DNA of 64,000 bases from JAFGVL01 sp963663245 (GCA_963663245.1 OY760143.1:1798001-1862000), one strand, 5' to 3'; positions 24,745 to 34,354 are shown, numbered from the stretch's first letter. A program made the numbers and translations. Notes: generated by a model not told the origin, from the letters alone.

Positions 24745-27201
24745 TTATCTTTTTTTCTTTTTCTTTCTAAACAAACGCTTCTTACCAACTAATTCTAAAT
24801 CACTCGTATCAAAATAATCTTTTGCATATGAATAATAATCATCTTTCTTCATATAGTAAGAACGACGACCATACTCATGGTAATTAGAATATCCTGCTTT
24901 TTTCTCATCAACATCATTCAGTACAACGTAAACATTTTCTTTTTTATCTGATTTCAATTGTTGTATAATATTTTTAAAGAAAACTTTATGCGTCTTTTCA
25001 CTCCTAACTAAAAACATGGTTGCATCAACAAGTTTCATAATTGCATAAGCATCAGCAACTAAACCAATAGGACTTGTATCAATAATAATATGCTCATAGT
25101 TTCTTTGTAAATAATTATATACATCAAGGAGTTTATTTGAACGTATTAGCTCTCCAGGGTTAGGAGGAACTGTACCTCCTAACAAAACATCAAACTTATA
25201 CTTTGTGTCTTTAATAATAATATCGTCTAACTCTTCCACTTGTCCAATAAGATAATTTGATATCCCTAGCTGTGTTTTACTGATACCCATTCTGAGACCA
25301 ACACTAGGTTTACGTAAATCAAAATCGACAATTATTGTTTTTCGACCGGTTAACGAGTACATACCAGCCATATTCAATGAGAATGCTGTTTTACCATCTC
25401 CCGACTCCGTAGAAGTTACTAATAGACTAACAGGACTCTGTCGTTGAACTAGAAATTCAATTCGAGTCCTAATAACACGATACGACTCAGCAAATCCAGA
25501 GCGTGGATTTTTTTGAACTGCCACTGGGTCTATAACATTTGTATGTCTAACAGCTCCTAAATAAGGGAAAGGCGAAACTTTCTCAATATCTTTATTATCA
25601 AATACCTTATTATTAAATAAGTCTTTAATTAAAATAAATGCAATTGGTAATAAAAAACCTAGAAACAAGTAAAATGAATAAGTAGAGCTTTTAACTCCAC
25701 CATTTATAACTGAAACCATTCTTGCTTTATCGAGTATTATATTATCTGGAGAGTTTGACGCTTTTTGGATTTGAGATTCAGCTCTTTTTTGCAATAAAAA
25801 AGTATAATAATTATCGTGTATCTTAAACTTACGCTCATATTTACTCATCTGGCTCTCTTGATTTGGCAATCTAGAGATTCGCTCTTCAATAGAACTTTCT
25901 CTTTGAACAAGATCTTGTTTCTCAATTTCAAAAGCCCTACGTAAATTACGTAATACTTCCAACATCATATCTTTTGTAGTTTCAAGCTGAGAGGAATATT
26001 TTGCATAATATGGATTTTTAGGCCCAATATCTTTTCTCTGTTGATAAATAGTATTAAACTGTGAAACTAGTTGCATCAATACAGGATCAGTTACTCCAAT
26101 ACTAGAGGGAGCGACTATGGTCTCATCTTGAATATTCTTTTCAAAATACTCAACAAGATAGTTTAAGTATGATTCCTTAAGTTTAAAGGCCGAGTTATCA
26201 AAAGTCATTTTATTTGATTGAGCCATTATCTGGGAAGAGAAACTCCCAACATTTAATATTTGATTTTCAATACGATACGATTTCAATCGTCCTTCAGAGA
26301 TAGTAACAGAATCTGCAATTTCTAATAACTGCTGTTCAATAAAATCAATAGTTTTAGTTGCAACTTCATTTTTCCGTGCTAAGTTATCTTCAATAAATGC
26401 TTCACATAATGCATCTAAAAATTCGGTATCTCTTTGAACAACAGGACCTGTTACAGAAACAGTAATTACAGAGGAACCTTCCATTGCAAAGTCAAGCGAC
26501 AATTTACTATCATAGCCTGCAATTAAAGTTTCTCTATTATTAAATTTAAAATAACATTCAAAGCCTTTTTTATAATCAACAGTCTTTTCTACAGTAATAA
26601 AAAACAATGAATTTCTTAAAGGTTTACCATAAACCCCTTCTATATATTTCTTCGTATCATTACTACTATAAGTTATAGTATATTTATTATTTCCTTTGTC
26701 TTTTATTGAAAATTCGTAAGAGTATGCTTCTGGTGATATAAAGTCATATTCAATATTTACGGGAGAGATTTTATATAAACTATTCGTTCTAAATCTACCT
26801 CTATTATAATATTCTACAACTAGTGGTAACCTATCAACAACCTTAGCTATTAAGTCATATGAACTGAACATAATAACTTGGTTATTAACATTTCTATATC
26901 CTTGTTGAACACCAAACCCTTGCATCAGATTCTGATTCATTCCTCCATATTTATTCCCTTCTTCAATTATAACTAAAGCACTCGACTTATAAACTGGCTG
27001 CCATGAACGATTTTGTAATTTTGCTATACCATAAAAAATCAACACAGATATTACAAACAAATACCAGAATCTAACAAACTTCATCAAAAAGCGAACTATA
27101 TCAAAAGATGAATTTTCATCTTCAAACATTTGCTGTCCAGCATCGGGGTAATGTTGATTATTTTGTTGATTATAAATATCTGATGTATTTGAATTTTCCA
27201 T
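24745..27201 (-). CDS. Wzc-like polysaccharide co-polymerase with C-terminal BY-type tyrosine kinase
   Basis: The 818-residue protein has a Wzz-type periplasmic domain between two membrane helices (about residues 37-57 and 510-530) with long coiled coils. A cytoplasmic bacterial tyrosine kinase follows. Walker A is SGDGKTAFSLN (about residue 600), Walker A' is IIVDFDLRKP and Walker B is HIIIDTSP. The tail between about 770 and 797 holds nine tyrosines (for example GYSNYHEYGRRSYYMKKDDY). Kinases of this type control chain length and export of capsule by cyclic autophosphorylation. The start at 27201 is preferred because it lies 1 nt from the upstream stop. It is co-transcribed with the two Wza-like genes. 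Confidence 0.95.
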   Translation of the reverse strand: MENSNTSDIYNQQNNQHYPDAGQQMFEDENSSFDIVRFLMKFVRFWYLFVISVLIFYGIAKLQNRSWQPVYKSSALVIIEEGNKYGGMNQNLMQGFGVQQGYRNVNNQVIMFSSYDLIAKVVDRLPLVVEYYNRGRFRTNSLYKISPVNIEYDFISPEAYSYEFSIKDKGNNKYTITYSSNDTKKYIEGVYGKPLRNSLFFITVEKTVDYKKGFECYFKFNNRETLIAGYDSKLSLDFAMEGSSVITVSVTGPVVQRDTEFLDALCEAFIEDNLARKNEVATKTIDFIEQQLLEIADSVTISEGRLKSYRIENQILNVGSFSSQIMAQSNKMTFDNSAFKLKESYLNYLVEYFEKNIQDETIVAPSSIGVTDPVLMQLVSQFNTIYQQRKDIGPKNPYYAKYSSQLETTKDMMLEVLRNLRRAFEIEKQDLVQRESSIEERISRLPNQESQMSKYERKFKIHDNYYTFLLQKRAESQIQKASNSPDNIILDKARMVSVINGGVKSSTYSFYLFLGFLLPIAFILIKDLFNNKVFDNKDIEKVSPFPYLGAVRHTNVIDPVAVQKNPRSGFAESYRVIRTRIEFLVQRQSPVSLLVTSTESGDGKTAFSLNMAGMYSLTGRKTIIVDFDLRKPSVGLRMGISKTQLGISNYLIGQVEELDDIIIKDTKYKFDVLLGGTVPPNPGELIRSNKLLDVYNYLQRNYEHIIIDTSPIGLVADAYAIMKLVDATMFLVRSEKTHKVFFKNIIQQLKSDKKENVYVVLNDVDEKKAGYSNYHEYGRRSYYMKKDDYYSYAKDYFDTSDLELVGKKRLFRKKKKKR

Positions 27202-27202
27202 T

Positions 27203-27949
27203 TTAATTTGAATAAGTTGAAACCAATAATACAAAAGTTAGTGATGATGATATTATCCCAAGAAAACTTGCAAATGAAGTTACTTTATAGAAACTTTTCT
27301 TTGACCGGCTTAAATAAATAATATCATTGGGTTGAAGATAGTAATATTCTGAATCAACAATAGATTTTGATCGCAAATCAAAATCTATTATTTTATTTTC
27401 GCCAGCAACTTCTCTTATAATCTTAACCTTTCCTCTATTAGCATCTAGGTTTACACCTCCAGCTGAAGCTAAAGCCTCAAAAATAGTTAATCTATTTTTA
27501 TAAAAAAGATATTCTCCTTTACTATTAGCATCTCCTATTATATAAAAACTCTTTTTGGCTAATCCAATTCTAACTACAACATCTGGAATATATGATTTTA
27601 ATCTAGACTGAATAACTTCTGTTGCTTCAGGAATTGTCATTCCTTCAATATGAATTTTTCTTATAAAAGGCATATCAATAGTACCATCGTTATATACCAA
27701 GTATGTAGATAATTGTGCTCCTATTTGAGAAGTAGAAATAAATATTTGAGAGGCTTCTTTATTCAAAGAATAAATCATCAAATTAATTTCATCATTCACT
27801 TTAATAAGATATTCTACGTTATTATCCTTCTCATACTTCTCTCCCTTAGTATCTTGCAAATAGGCTGTAGTGCGATTCGTAACACAAGATGACAAAAACA
27901 AATTGACGAAAATCAATATATATATATACTTCATATTAACATTATTCAT
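27203..27949 (-). CDS. Wza-like polysaccharide export lipoprotein (second of a tandem pair)
   Basis: The 248-residue protein has a lipoprotein signal (LFLSSC) followed by VTNRTTAYLQD, a Poly_export domain (INLMIYSLNKEASQIF ... LVYNDGTIDMPFIRKIHIEG) and an SLBB domain (FYIIGDANSKGEYLFYK). It ends with a short hydrophobic segment. Such proteins form the outer-membrane channel for capsule or exopolysaccharide. It is much shorter than E. coli Wza (379), as usual for this phylum. ATG codons at 27949 and 27934 are both possible; the second gives a 17-residue lipoprotein leader starting MKYIYILIF. With the first it overlaps the preceding gene by 8 nt. Confidence 0.9.
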   Translation of the reverse strand: MNNVNMKYIYILIFVNLFLSSCVTNRTTAYLQDTKGEKYEKDNNVEYLIKVNDEINLMIYSLNKEASQIFISTSQIGAQLSTYLVYNDGTIDMPFIRKIHIEGMTIPEATEVIQSRLKSYIPDVVVRIGLAKKSFYIIGDANSKGEYLFYKNRLTIFEALASAGGVNLDANRGKVKIIREVAGENKIIDFDLRSKSIVDSEYYYLQPNDIIYLSRSKKSFYKVTSFASFLGIISSSLTFVLLVSTYSN

Positions 27950-28706
27950 ATAGTGGCAATGATAGATTATAAAGTAAGTATCCTAAAGATAAAGTTGAAG
28001 AAACCGTTGAAAACAATTGAGAGAAAGACTTAACACTAAAAAACTGACCATTAAAGGATTGAACATAAATAATATCATTCGGAAAAACATAATAATATTC
28101 TGAATCTATTATATCTTTATTTCTAATATCAAAAATCTTAATTTTAGTATCCCCATTTATAGTTTGTCTCAATATATGTATCTTCTTTTTTTCAGAAAAA
28201 TCATTCAAGTCGCCTGATTTTGCTAATGCTTGAAAAATATTTATTTTCTCCTTATCAATAATATAACTTGCATTTTCAACAGATCCGATAATTGTAAATC
28301 TAGGATTTAATAATTTAATATCTATATCACAATCTGGAATTATTATTCGTAATTTATCTTTAACAGTATCTTTGGCTTGTCTAGTCGTCAAACCTAACAA
28401 TTGAATTTTGCCAACATAAGGGTATACAATATTTCCATCTTGCAATATTTCATAAGACATTAAATCGGAAAGATTATTTGTTTTTCCCATCATCCCATAA
28501 GAGAGAAGATTCTTTGTATCAACATCTGTAGTAGAAATAGTAATATAGATTCTATCTCCCATATGTAATTGATATTCTACACTATCAATACAGGAGTCTA
28601 CTGGGATGCTATCTGAGAATTCTTGTAAGTAGTTCACTCTTTTAGATGTTACACAAGAAGAAACTATTACTATAAGAGTTAATATGTATACAAAGTTTTT
28701 AATCAT
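27942..28706 (-). CDS. Wza-like polysaccharide export lipoprotein (first of a tandem pair)
   Basis: The 254-residue protein begins MIKNFVYILTLIVIVSSC, a lipoprotein leader, and continues VTSKRVNYLQEF with the same domain order as its neighbour: Poly_export (DRIYITISTTDVDTKNLLSYG), SLBB (FTIIGSVENASYIIDKE) and a hydrophobic C-terminus. Parallel motifs (C-V-T-x-x-R/K-x-x-x-Y-L-Q at the N-terminus, SEYYY-x-x-P-N-D-I-I-Y near the end) show the two arose by duplication. I chose the ATG at 28706; an in-frame TTG lies directly before it. It is the first gene of the export operon, with a TATATTTG -7-like element 62 nt upstream. Confidence 0.9.
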   Translation of the reverse strand: MIKNFVYILTLIVIVSSCVTSKRVNYLQEFSDSIPVDSCIDSVEYQLHMGDRIYITISTTDVDTKNLLSYGMMGKTNNLSDLMSYEILQDGNIVYPYVGKIQLLGLTTRQAKDTVKDKLRIIIPDCDIDIKLLNPRFTIIGSVENASYIIDKEKINIFQALAKSGDLNDFSEKKKIHILRQTINGDTKIKIFDIRNKDIIDSEYYYVFPNDIIYVQSFNGQFFSVKSFSQLFSTVSSTLSLGYLLYNLSLPLYE

Positions 28707-28767
28707 CAATTTGCATCTAAAATATTCTTGAACAAGAAAACAACTTAAAATTGCTTAATAAAGTATG

Positions 28768-28775
28768 CAAATATA
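28768..28775 (-). promoter_or_regulatory. -7-like element of the capsule export operon
   Basis: The minus strand reads TATATTTG, matching TAnnTTTG. About 20 nt upstream the -33 position is TTC rather than TTG. It is the only good candidate ahead of the four-gene operon. Confidence 0.45.
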
Positions 28776-28848
28776 CTGTTTTTATAGCTGAATTAGAAAA
28801 AATGTTAAAAAATAGTTTTAAAAAAATATATGAAGTTTTCATAAAAAA

Positions 28849-28882
28849 TTTGCATAAAAAATCTGATATGTTTTTACCTTTG
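28849..28882 (+). promoter_or_regulatory. Promoter of prs
   Basis: TTTG at 28849-28852 and TACCTTTG at 28875-28882 are spaced by 22 nt, 2 nt wider than the other promoters in the window. The leader to the prs ATG is about 33 nt. Confidence 0.6.
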
Positions 28883-28921
28883 CAGGAAGAATTAACACCT
28901 AACCACTTTAACCAAAAAAAA

Positions 28922-29863
28922 ATGAGCAAAGGCGCCCCTATTAAAGTATTTGCAGGAACAAAATCTAAATATCTGGCGGAAAAAATATGCGCTGGTCTTA
29001 AATGCGATCTTGGCAAAATGAACATTCAACACTTTGCAGATGGAGAATTTTCAGTTTCTTATGAAGAATCTATTAGAGGTAGCTATGTCTATTTAGTTCA
29101 ATCTACTTTCCCCAACACGGATAATCTAATGGAGCTTCTTTTAATGATTGATGCAGCAAAAAGAGCTTCTGCTTATAAAATCATAGCTGTAATTCCTTAT
29201 TTTGGATGGGCTAGACAAGACAGAAAAGATAAACCACGTGTATCAATTGGTGCAAAACTAATAGCCGATTTATTAAGTGTTGCTGGTATTGATCGTTTAA
29301 TCACAATGGATTTACATGCTGACCAGATTCAAGGTTTTTTTAATGTGCCTGTTGATCATTTATATGCTTCCACCATTTTTATAAAATACATTAAAGAAAA
29401 CTATGACATTAGTAATTTAGCTATAGCTACTCCGGATGTAGGAGGGTCTAAACGTGCTGGTTCATATTCAAAGCACTTAGAGGTACCTCTTGTATTATGT
29501 CATAAATCTAGAGAAAGAGCGAATACCGTTAATGAAATGACAGTTATTGGGGATGTAGAAGGTAAGGATGTATTAATTATTGATGATATGGTAGATACAG
29601 CAGGCACACTAACAAAAGCGGCGCAAATAATGAAAGAAACTGGTGCAAAATCTGTTAGAGCTATGGTTAGTCATGGCATGTTATCGGATCCTGCTAGTAT
29701 AACTGTTGAAAATTCTGCATTAACTGAACTTATTATTACTGATTCTATTCCTTACAACAAAGGCTGCAAAAAGGTAAAAGTGTTATCTATTGCTGATATG
29801 TTTGGAGATACTATTAGACGTGTTTACAAAAACGAATCAATAAGCACACAGTATTTAATTTAA
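28922..29863 (+). CDS. prs: Ribose-phosphate pyrophosphokinase
   Basis: The 313-residue enzyme is full length. It has the flexible catalytic loop WARQDRKDKPRVSIGAK, LHADQIQGFFNVPVDHLYA and the PRPP-binding loop VLIIDDMVDTAGTLTKAA. It makes PRPP from ribose 5-phosphate and ATP for nucleotide, NAD and amino acid synthesis. An in-frame extension begins at 28751, but the promoter at 28849-28882 lies inside it and homologues start at MSKGAPIKVFAG, so I place the start at 28922. The gene interrupts a surface polysaccharide locus, lying between two minus-strand gene groups. Confidence 0.96.
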   Translation: MSKGAPIKVFAGTKSKYLAEKICAGLKCDLGKMNIQHFADGEFSVSYEESIRGSYVYLVQSTFPNTDNLMELLLMIDAAKRASAYKIIAVIPYFGWARQDRKDKPRVSIGAKLIADLLSVAGIDRLITMDLHADQIQGFFNVPVDHLYASTIFIKYIKENYDISNLAIATPDVGGSKRAGSYSKHLEVPLVLCHKSRERANTVNEMTVIGDVEGKDVLIIDDMVDTAGTLTKAAQIMKETGAKSVRAMVSHGMLSDPASITVENSALTELIITDSIPYNKGCKKVKVLSIADMFGDTIRRVYKNESISTQYLI

Positions 29864-29877
29864 GAAAATATCACAAA

Positions 29878-29907
29878 AAAAAAGCTAATCAATTTGACTA
29901 GCTTTTT
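29878..29907. terminator. Bidirectional terminator between prs and the WecA-type gene
   Basis: AAAAGCTAATCAA and TTGACTAGCTTTT pair with one mismatch around a minimal loop, flanked by A-rich and T-rich runs. Confidence 0.85.
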
Positions 29908-29909
29908 TG

Positions 29910-31055
29910 TTATTTTTTTATTTCTTGTTTCCTTTTATGTCTATCTACAACTCGCCATAAGACAAGAGTATAAGCTCCTGCCATTACAAATGTCACGATC
30001 ACTAGAAGACTATTCTTCCACCCATGCCCAACTATTGCCATAACGATAAAACTCAAGTTAACAAGACATAAGATTAAAGTTACCTGTCTATGTTCTAAAC
30101 CAATGCTCAATAGTAAATGATGCATATGATTTTTATCTGGTTTAAATGGAGAAAAACCTTTCTTTATTCTAGTTATCATTACACGAAGTGTGTCCAGTAA
30201 AGGGACAGCCAAAATTGCTACAGACATAGCAGGAGCACATCGCATATAGTAATCACCACTTATCGGAATTCCAGATGCGTCTGGTTTGTTAACTTCTAAA
30301 AAATTAATAACCAAAATATAGATTATATAACCCATAACTAAGGCTCCTGAATCACCCATAAATATTTTATTTCGATGACCAAAAACATTGTATATAAAAA
30401 ATATTGCTAAAGAGCCGATAAGAGCAAATGCCATAATAGATAAATCTATATACTCAGGTTTATCTAAACCATTGCCTAATAACATAAAATACACACCGTA
30501 AAACCCAGCAATAATTATTCCTATACCTGTAGCTAATCCATCTACACCATCAATAAGGTTTAGACTGTTTATTATTAGCAAATACAAAAAGAACGACACA
30601 ATATAACTAAATAAATACCCAATATGCCCCACACCTAAAAAACCTTGCAAATCGGTTATTCGAACATCTGCAATAACAATCAACATAAAACCTGCTATAA
30701 GCTCTCCTATCAATTTCTTTTTAGGTGAAAATGCTAATAAGTCATCAAAGAAACCTACAATAAAAATAAAATAAAGACCCGCTAAAATATAGTGCTTTAT
30801 GCCTGCTACACCCGATGCTGTTAATAAAAAATAGGCTAAAATAAAAGAGCTGAAAATATTTATACCTCCAACATTAGGGATGTTTCCTTTATGAGATGTA
30901 CGCTTGTTAGGACTAACAACCATTTGTTTTCGAATAGCTAAACGCAATACATAAGGCATAAAAACCATTCCAATTAGAAACGAAACTATTGTTATTAGGA
31001 AAGGGTAGGTAATAAATAACCCTCGGAAAATATCTAAAAAAGTATCGTGTTCCAT
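29910..31055 (-). CDS. MraY/WecA family undecaprenyl-phosphate sugar-1-phosphate transferase
   Basis: The 381-residue membrane protein has about eleven hydrophobic helices. The family motifs are GFFDDLLAFSPKKKLIGEL, NSLNLIDGVDGLATGIG, FMGDSGALVMGY and the cytoplasmic loop KPDKNHMHHLLL. The HMHH-type loop points to the WecA branch, which moves GlcNAc- or related HexNAc-1-phosphate to undecaprenyl phosphate and starts a repeat unit. The gene is the promoter-distal member of the polysaccharide locus, separated from the Wzz-like gene by a terminator, so it may have its own promoter. Donor specificity cannot be read from the sequence. Confidence 0.93.
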   Translation of the reverse strand: MEHDTFLDIFRGLFITYPFLITIVSFLIGMVFMPYVLRLAIRKQMVVSPNKRTSHKGNIPNVGGINIFSSFILAYFLLTASGVAGIKHYILAGLYFIFIVGFFDDLLAFSPKKKLIGELIAGFMLIVIADVRITDLQGFLGVGHIGYLFSYIVSFFLYLLIINSLNLIDGVDGLATGIGIIIAGFYGVYFMLLGNGLDKPEYIDLSIMAFALIGSLAIFFIYNVFGHRNKIFMGDSGALVMGYIIYILVINFLEVNKPDASGIPISGDYYMRCAPAMSVAILAVPLLDTLRVMITRIKKGFSPFKPDKNHMHHLLLSIGLEHRQVTLILCLVNLSFIVMAIVGHGWKNSLLVIVTFVMAGAYTLVLWRVVDRHKRKQEIKK

Positions 31056-31148
31056 TTTATCTTGTTTATGACAAATACCTGCTGCGTTTAAAATACAAAA
31101 TTAGAAAATAATCCTAACAATTTACCAAATCGTTATTCTAAAATTAAA

Positions 31149-31177
31149 AAAGGCTGTTATAAATTATAACAGCCTTT
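31149..31177 (-). terminator. Terminator after the Wzz-like gene
   Basis: AAAGGCTGTTATAA and its exact complement form a 14-bp stem around one base, followed on the minus strand by a T-run. It ends the operon that starts at wzx. Confidence 0.85.
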
Positions 31178-31188
31178 AAGTTTAAAGT

Positions 31189-32133
31189 TTACTTTTCTAT
31201 TAATATTTTTTTAATCTCTCTTCTATAGCTGATCAATAATGCCAATAAAAACCCAAAAACGAATAATGGTATTACCCTCGTAAGATAAATTTCCTTCTTA
31301 GAATTTTTAGTACTTCTTATTACATCTGAGTATATTGTAATTACATCTGGTTGTAAAGCCATAATTTCATATAAATGATCACGTTTTTTTTCTAACGAAA
31401 TAATGTCCTTATGATAGGTAGGTTTCTCAAAAATAATAGTCTGATTAGCTATAGAGAATTCAAGTTCTTTGTTACTACTACCTGCTCTTCTAATACTATC
31501 TAAGAGTTCAATTTCATTATCTAAAACAGAAATCTCATTTTTAAGCAACCTTAATCGCTCATTCTCCTCTTTTATTAAAAAAGCATCTTTTTTCAAATAA
31601 TCAACTATTGCTTTCTGAACTAAAGAAAAATTAGTCTCTCCCTTGGCTTGAATTCTAATATGTAAAAAATGACGCATTCTTCGAGTTGAAGTATCTTGCA
31701 AGTATGAGTTATTAAAATCAATAATATCAGGCGTTCCATTTTTATCTATATCTATAATATAAACAGGCTCTATAATCTGTAATGGCTTAACAAGTTCTTG
31801 ATTTATTCCTAAAACTTTAGCAAATGATTGATTCCCATTATCATAATCAATTTTTTGACTTAACGACCTAAGAATATCAAATACCACAAAACTTTTAGTT
31901 CCATTTACATGCACGTTAAATTCAACATAATTAGTCCTATTATTTGGCTTTAATGAAAAATAAGCAAGACCTAAACCAAGTAAAGTAAAAAAAGATAATA
32001 ACAACCAATTTTTTACTAAAAAACGTATTAACCATAAAAAAAAACTCCCTAATACCCCTATAAAACTTTCACAAATCTCCCCTACTTTCTTCAATAAATC
32101 AAATAGGTCCATTTCTTTATTTTCGTTATCCAT
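31189..32133 (-). CDS. Wzz-like polysaccharide chain-length determinant without kinase domain
   Basis: The 314-residue protein has a first membrane helix at about 41-61 (LLSFFTLLGLGLAYFSL), a periplasmic part with a helical stretch at 175-235, and a second helix near the C-terminus (VIPLFVFGFLLALLISY). This is the Wzz layout. It shares the locus with the BY-kinase at 24745, giving two chain-length proteins. I place the start at 32133 (MDNENKEMDLF); an upstream in-frame ATG at 32232 would add a 33-residue hydrophobic-basic extension that family members lack. Sequence match to Wzz is weak, so the call rests on layout and context. Confidence 0.7.
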   Translation of the reverse strand: MDNENKEMDLFDLLKKVGEICESFIGVLGSFFLWLIRFLVKNWLLLSFFTLLGLGLAYFSLKPNNRTNYVEFNVHVNGTKSFVVFDILRSLSQKIDYDNGNQSFAKVLGINQELVKPLQIIEPVYIIDIDKNGTPDIIDFNNSYLQDTSTRRMRHFLHIRIQAKGETNFSLVQKAIVDYLKKDAFLIKEENERLRLLKNEISVLDNEIELLDSIRRAGSSNKELEFSIANQTIIFEKPTYHKDIISLEKKRDHLYEIMALQPDVITIYSDVIRSTKNSKKEIYLTRVIPLFVFGFLLALLISYRREIKKILIEK

Positions 32134-32251
32134 TATATTTTTTTTATTAATATACAACTTAGTAGAAAAACCCAAATACTTAAAACAAAACAAAAGTATA
32201 AAAAAACAAGAGAATATACTTTTTAAATGCAACTAAAAATTACTATTTCAC

Positions 32252-33352
32252 TTAAATTTCTAATTTGGATCTATCTAAAGCAATACGCACAATTTTATCC
32301 ATATCATAGTAAGCGTAATCACCCAGTCTACCACCAAATATTACATTAGTTAGACTTTTAGCCTTATTTTTATATTTATTAAAAGTTTTGCTATTCTTCT
32401 CATTATTAATAGGATAATATGCTTCTTTACTTCTACTCCAATCTTGAGGAAACTCTTTAGTTACATATGTTTTAGGCTGAGTTCCGTATTCAAAATGCTT
32501 ATGTTCAATGATTCTAGTATAAGGAATTTCCTTTTCATTATAATTTATCACAGCATTTCCTTGATAATTTTCCATTTCGATTAGTTCGTGTTCAAAATGC
32601 AAACTACGATATTCTAATTCACCATAACAATAATCAAAATATTCATCAACCATACCGGTATATATTATTTTACTGGCTGACTGCTCCAGCTCATATCTAT
32701 GCTTAAAGAAATCAGTATCTACGCGCACCTCTACCCCCTCAAGTAGATTGTTTATCAACACATTATATCCACCTTTAGGTATACCCTGAAAGGAATCATT
32801 AAAGTAATTATTATCAAATGTAAAACGAACAGGTAATCTTTTGATAATAAATGCTGGAAGTTCCTTTGCATCTCTACCCCATTGTTTCTCGGTATAACCT
32901 TTTATCAATTTAAAGTATATATCCTTTCCAACTAATTTCAAAGCCTGCTCTTCTAAATTTTGAGGCTCTATAAATGCATACTCTGAACATTGTTCTGCAA
33001 GTTTTTTACGAGCTTCTTGTGGTGTTTTTACTTTCCATAATTGATAAAAAGTATTCATATTAAAAGGCAAATTATACAATTCACCTTTATAATTTGCTAA
33101 TGGAGAATTCGTATATCTATTAAACTCTACTAAGTTATTTACATATTGCCATACCTCTTTATCATTAGTATGAAAGATATGTGCTCCATATTGATGTACA
33201 TTAATACCCTCAATTGAATTACAATATATATTTCCTCCAGTATGATTACGTTTATCAATAACCAAACAAGATTTACCTTTTTGTTTTGCTTGATGTGCAA
33301 AAACGGCTCCATATAAACCAGCTCCTACAATAAGAAAATCATATTTTTTCAT
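32252..33352 (-). CDS. glf: UDP-galactopyranose mutase
   Basis: The 366-residue flavoprotein has the FAD-binding start MKKYDFLIVGAGLYGAVFA and VIDKRNHTGGNIYC. Substrate motifs are HQYGAHIFHTND, KGYTEKQWG and FGGRLGDYAYYDMD. It converts UDP-galactopyranose to UDP-galactofuranose, so the locus probably builds a glycan with Galf. I chose the ATG at 33352, as an in-frame start at 33382 overlaps the next upstream gene and precedes the FAD motif by too many residues. The gap to the upstream gene is 26 nt. Confidence 0.96.
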   Translation of the reverse strand: MKKYDFLIVGAGLYGAVFAHQAKQKGKSCLVIDKRNHTGGNIYCNSIEGINVHQYGAHIFHTNDKEVWQYVNNLVEFNRYTNSPLANYKGELYNLPFNMNTFYQLWKVKTPQEARKKLAEQCSEYAFIEPQNLEEQALKLVGKDIYFKLIKGYTEKQWGRDAKELPAFIIKRLPVRFTFDNNYFNDSFQGIPKGGYNVLINNLLEGVEVRVDTDFFKHRYELEQSASKIIYTGMVDEYFDYCYGELEYRSLHFEHELIEMENYQGNAVINYNEKEIPYTRIIEHKHFEYGTQPKTYVTKEFPQDWSRSKEAYYPINNEKNSKTFNKYKNKAKSLTNVIFGGRLGDYAYYDMDKIVRIALDRSKLEI

Positions 33353-33378
33353 AATTAAAAATCTAGGTTCAATTAATA

Positions 33379-34332
33379 TCACAGAAACTCTGCTTTGATA
33401 GTGTTTTCTAAACCTTCATAAATAGTATATGGGGCTTCAAAACCAGTTGCTTGAATATTTTTAGATGAAAATTCAGTTGTTGCACAAAACTTTTTAACCC
33501 TAACACTACTTACAGATAACTTTTTACGAGTAATAAAAGATAACACATCAAATCCATAACCAGCAAACAGCCCTATTAAATAAGGGATACGAATTGATGG
33601 AAGTTTTCTTCCAAGTGCATTCTCTACATTTTCTACCAGATTTTGAGTTGTAAAGTCTGGTTTATCTGCATAGTTGTATATGTAGTAACCAGCAGCATAA
33701 TTTTCGATAATATATTTTATAAATGCTGCTACATTACCAACATATGACATTGATTTAACATTTTGTCCTCCTCCTACCATTAAAAAATTCCCAGAAGCAA
33801 TTTGTTTTAATAGGTTATAAACATTTCCACGATTTGCTTCTCCAAAAATAACGGTTGGACGAATAATGGAAAGAGAAGTTTCTTTATTCTTTTCATGCCA
33901 AGCTCGCAACTCTATTTCAGCCTGCCATTTACTTTTTCCGTAATGATTAAAAGGGTCAGCAGGGTGAGTTTCATCTGGGTTGTTTTTATCTAATCCATAT
34001 ATTGCTACCGAACTTGTAAAAATTATATTTTTAACACCACAGGCATCCATAGCTTCTAACACATTAAGTGTACCTTGAACATTAACATCAAAATACAAAG
34101 ATGTTGGAGTAACATCATCCCTGTGTTCTGCTGCAAGCAAGACAACAACAGCAACATCTTTTAAAACTTCAATTAATGCATTTCTATCTAACACATTACC
34201 AATCGTTACAAATTGAGGGTAAGAATTACTATTCTTTTTGTCAAATATCTTTATCTTTTTTTGATCCTCAATTAAATCAATAAGCCTAGTACCCAGAAAA
34301 CCCGAACCTCCAATAACACAAATTTTATTCAT
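33379..34332 (-). CDS. NAD-dependent epimerase/dehydratase (extended SDR)
   Basis: The 317-residue protein has the NAD motif CVIGGSGFLGTRLID and the catalytic pair in HYGKSKWQAE. Substrate-domain segments are RPTVIFGEANRGNVYNLL and GGGQNVKSMSYVGNVAAFI. The family acts on nucleotide- or lipid-linked sugars as 4-epimerases, 4,6-dehydratases or reductases. The relation is closer to GNE/WbpP- and 4-keto-reductase-like members than to GalE, but I cannot fix the substrate. It lies between glf and a GT2 gene in the polysaccharide operon. Confidence 0.85.
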   Translation of the reverse strand: MNKICVIGGSGFLGTRLIDLIEDQKKIKIFDKKNSNSYPQFVTIGNVLDRNALIEVLKDVAVVVLLAAEHRDDVTPTSLYFDVNVQGTLNVLEAMDACGVKNIIFTSSVAIYGLDKNNPDETHPADPFNHYGKSKWQAEIELRAWHEKNKETSLSIIRPTVIFGEANRGNVYNLLKQIASGNFLMVGGGQNVKSMSYVGNVAAFIKYIIENYAAGYYIYNYADKPDFTTQNLVENVENALGRKLPSIRIPYLIGLFAGYGFDVLSFITRKKLSVSSVRVKKFCATTEFSSKNIQATGFEAPYTIYEGLENTIKAEFL

Positions 34333-34354
34333 CTTTGTTTATCAAATTTAATAG

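Noticed and set aside
28751..28921. 57-codon N-terminal extension of prs
   Set aside because: A good promoter lies inside it, homologues begin at MSKGAP, and the extension is lysine-rich low-complexity sequence.
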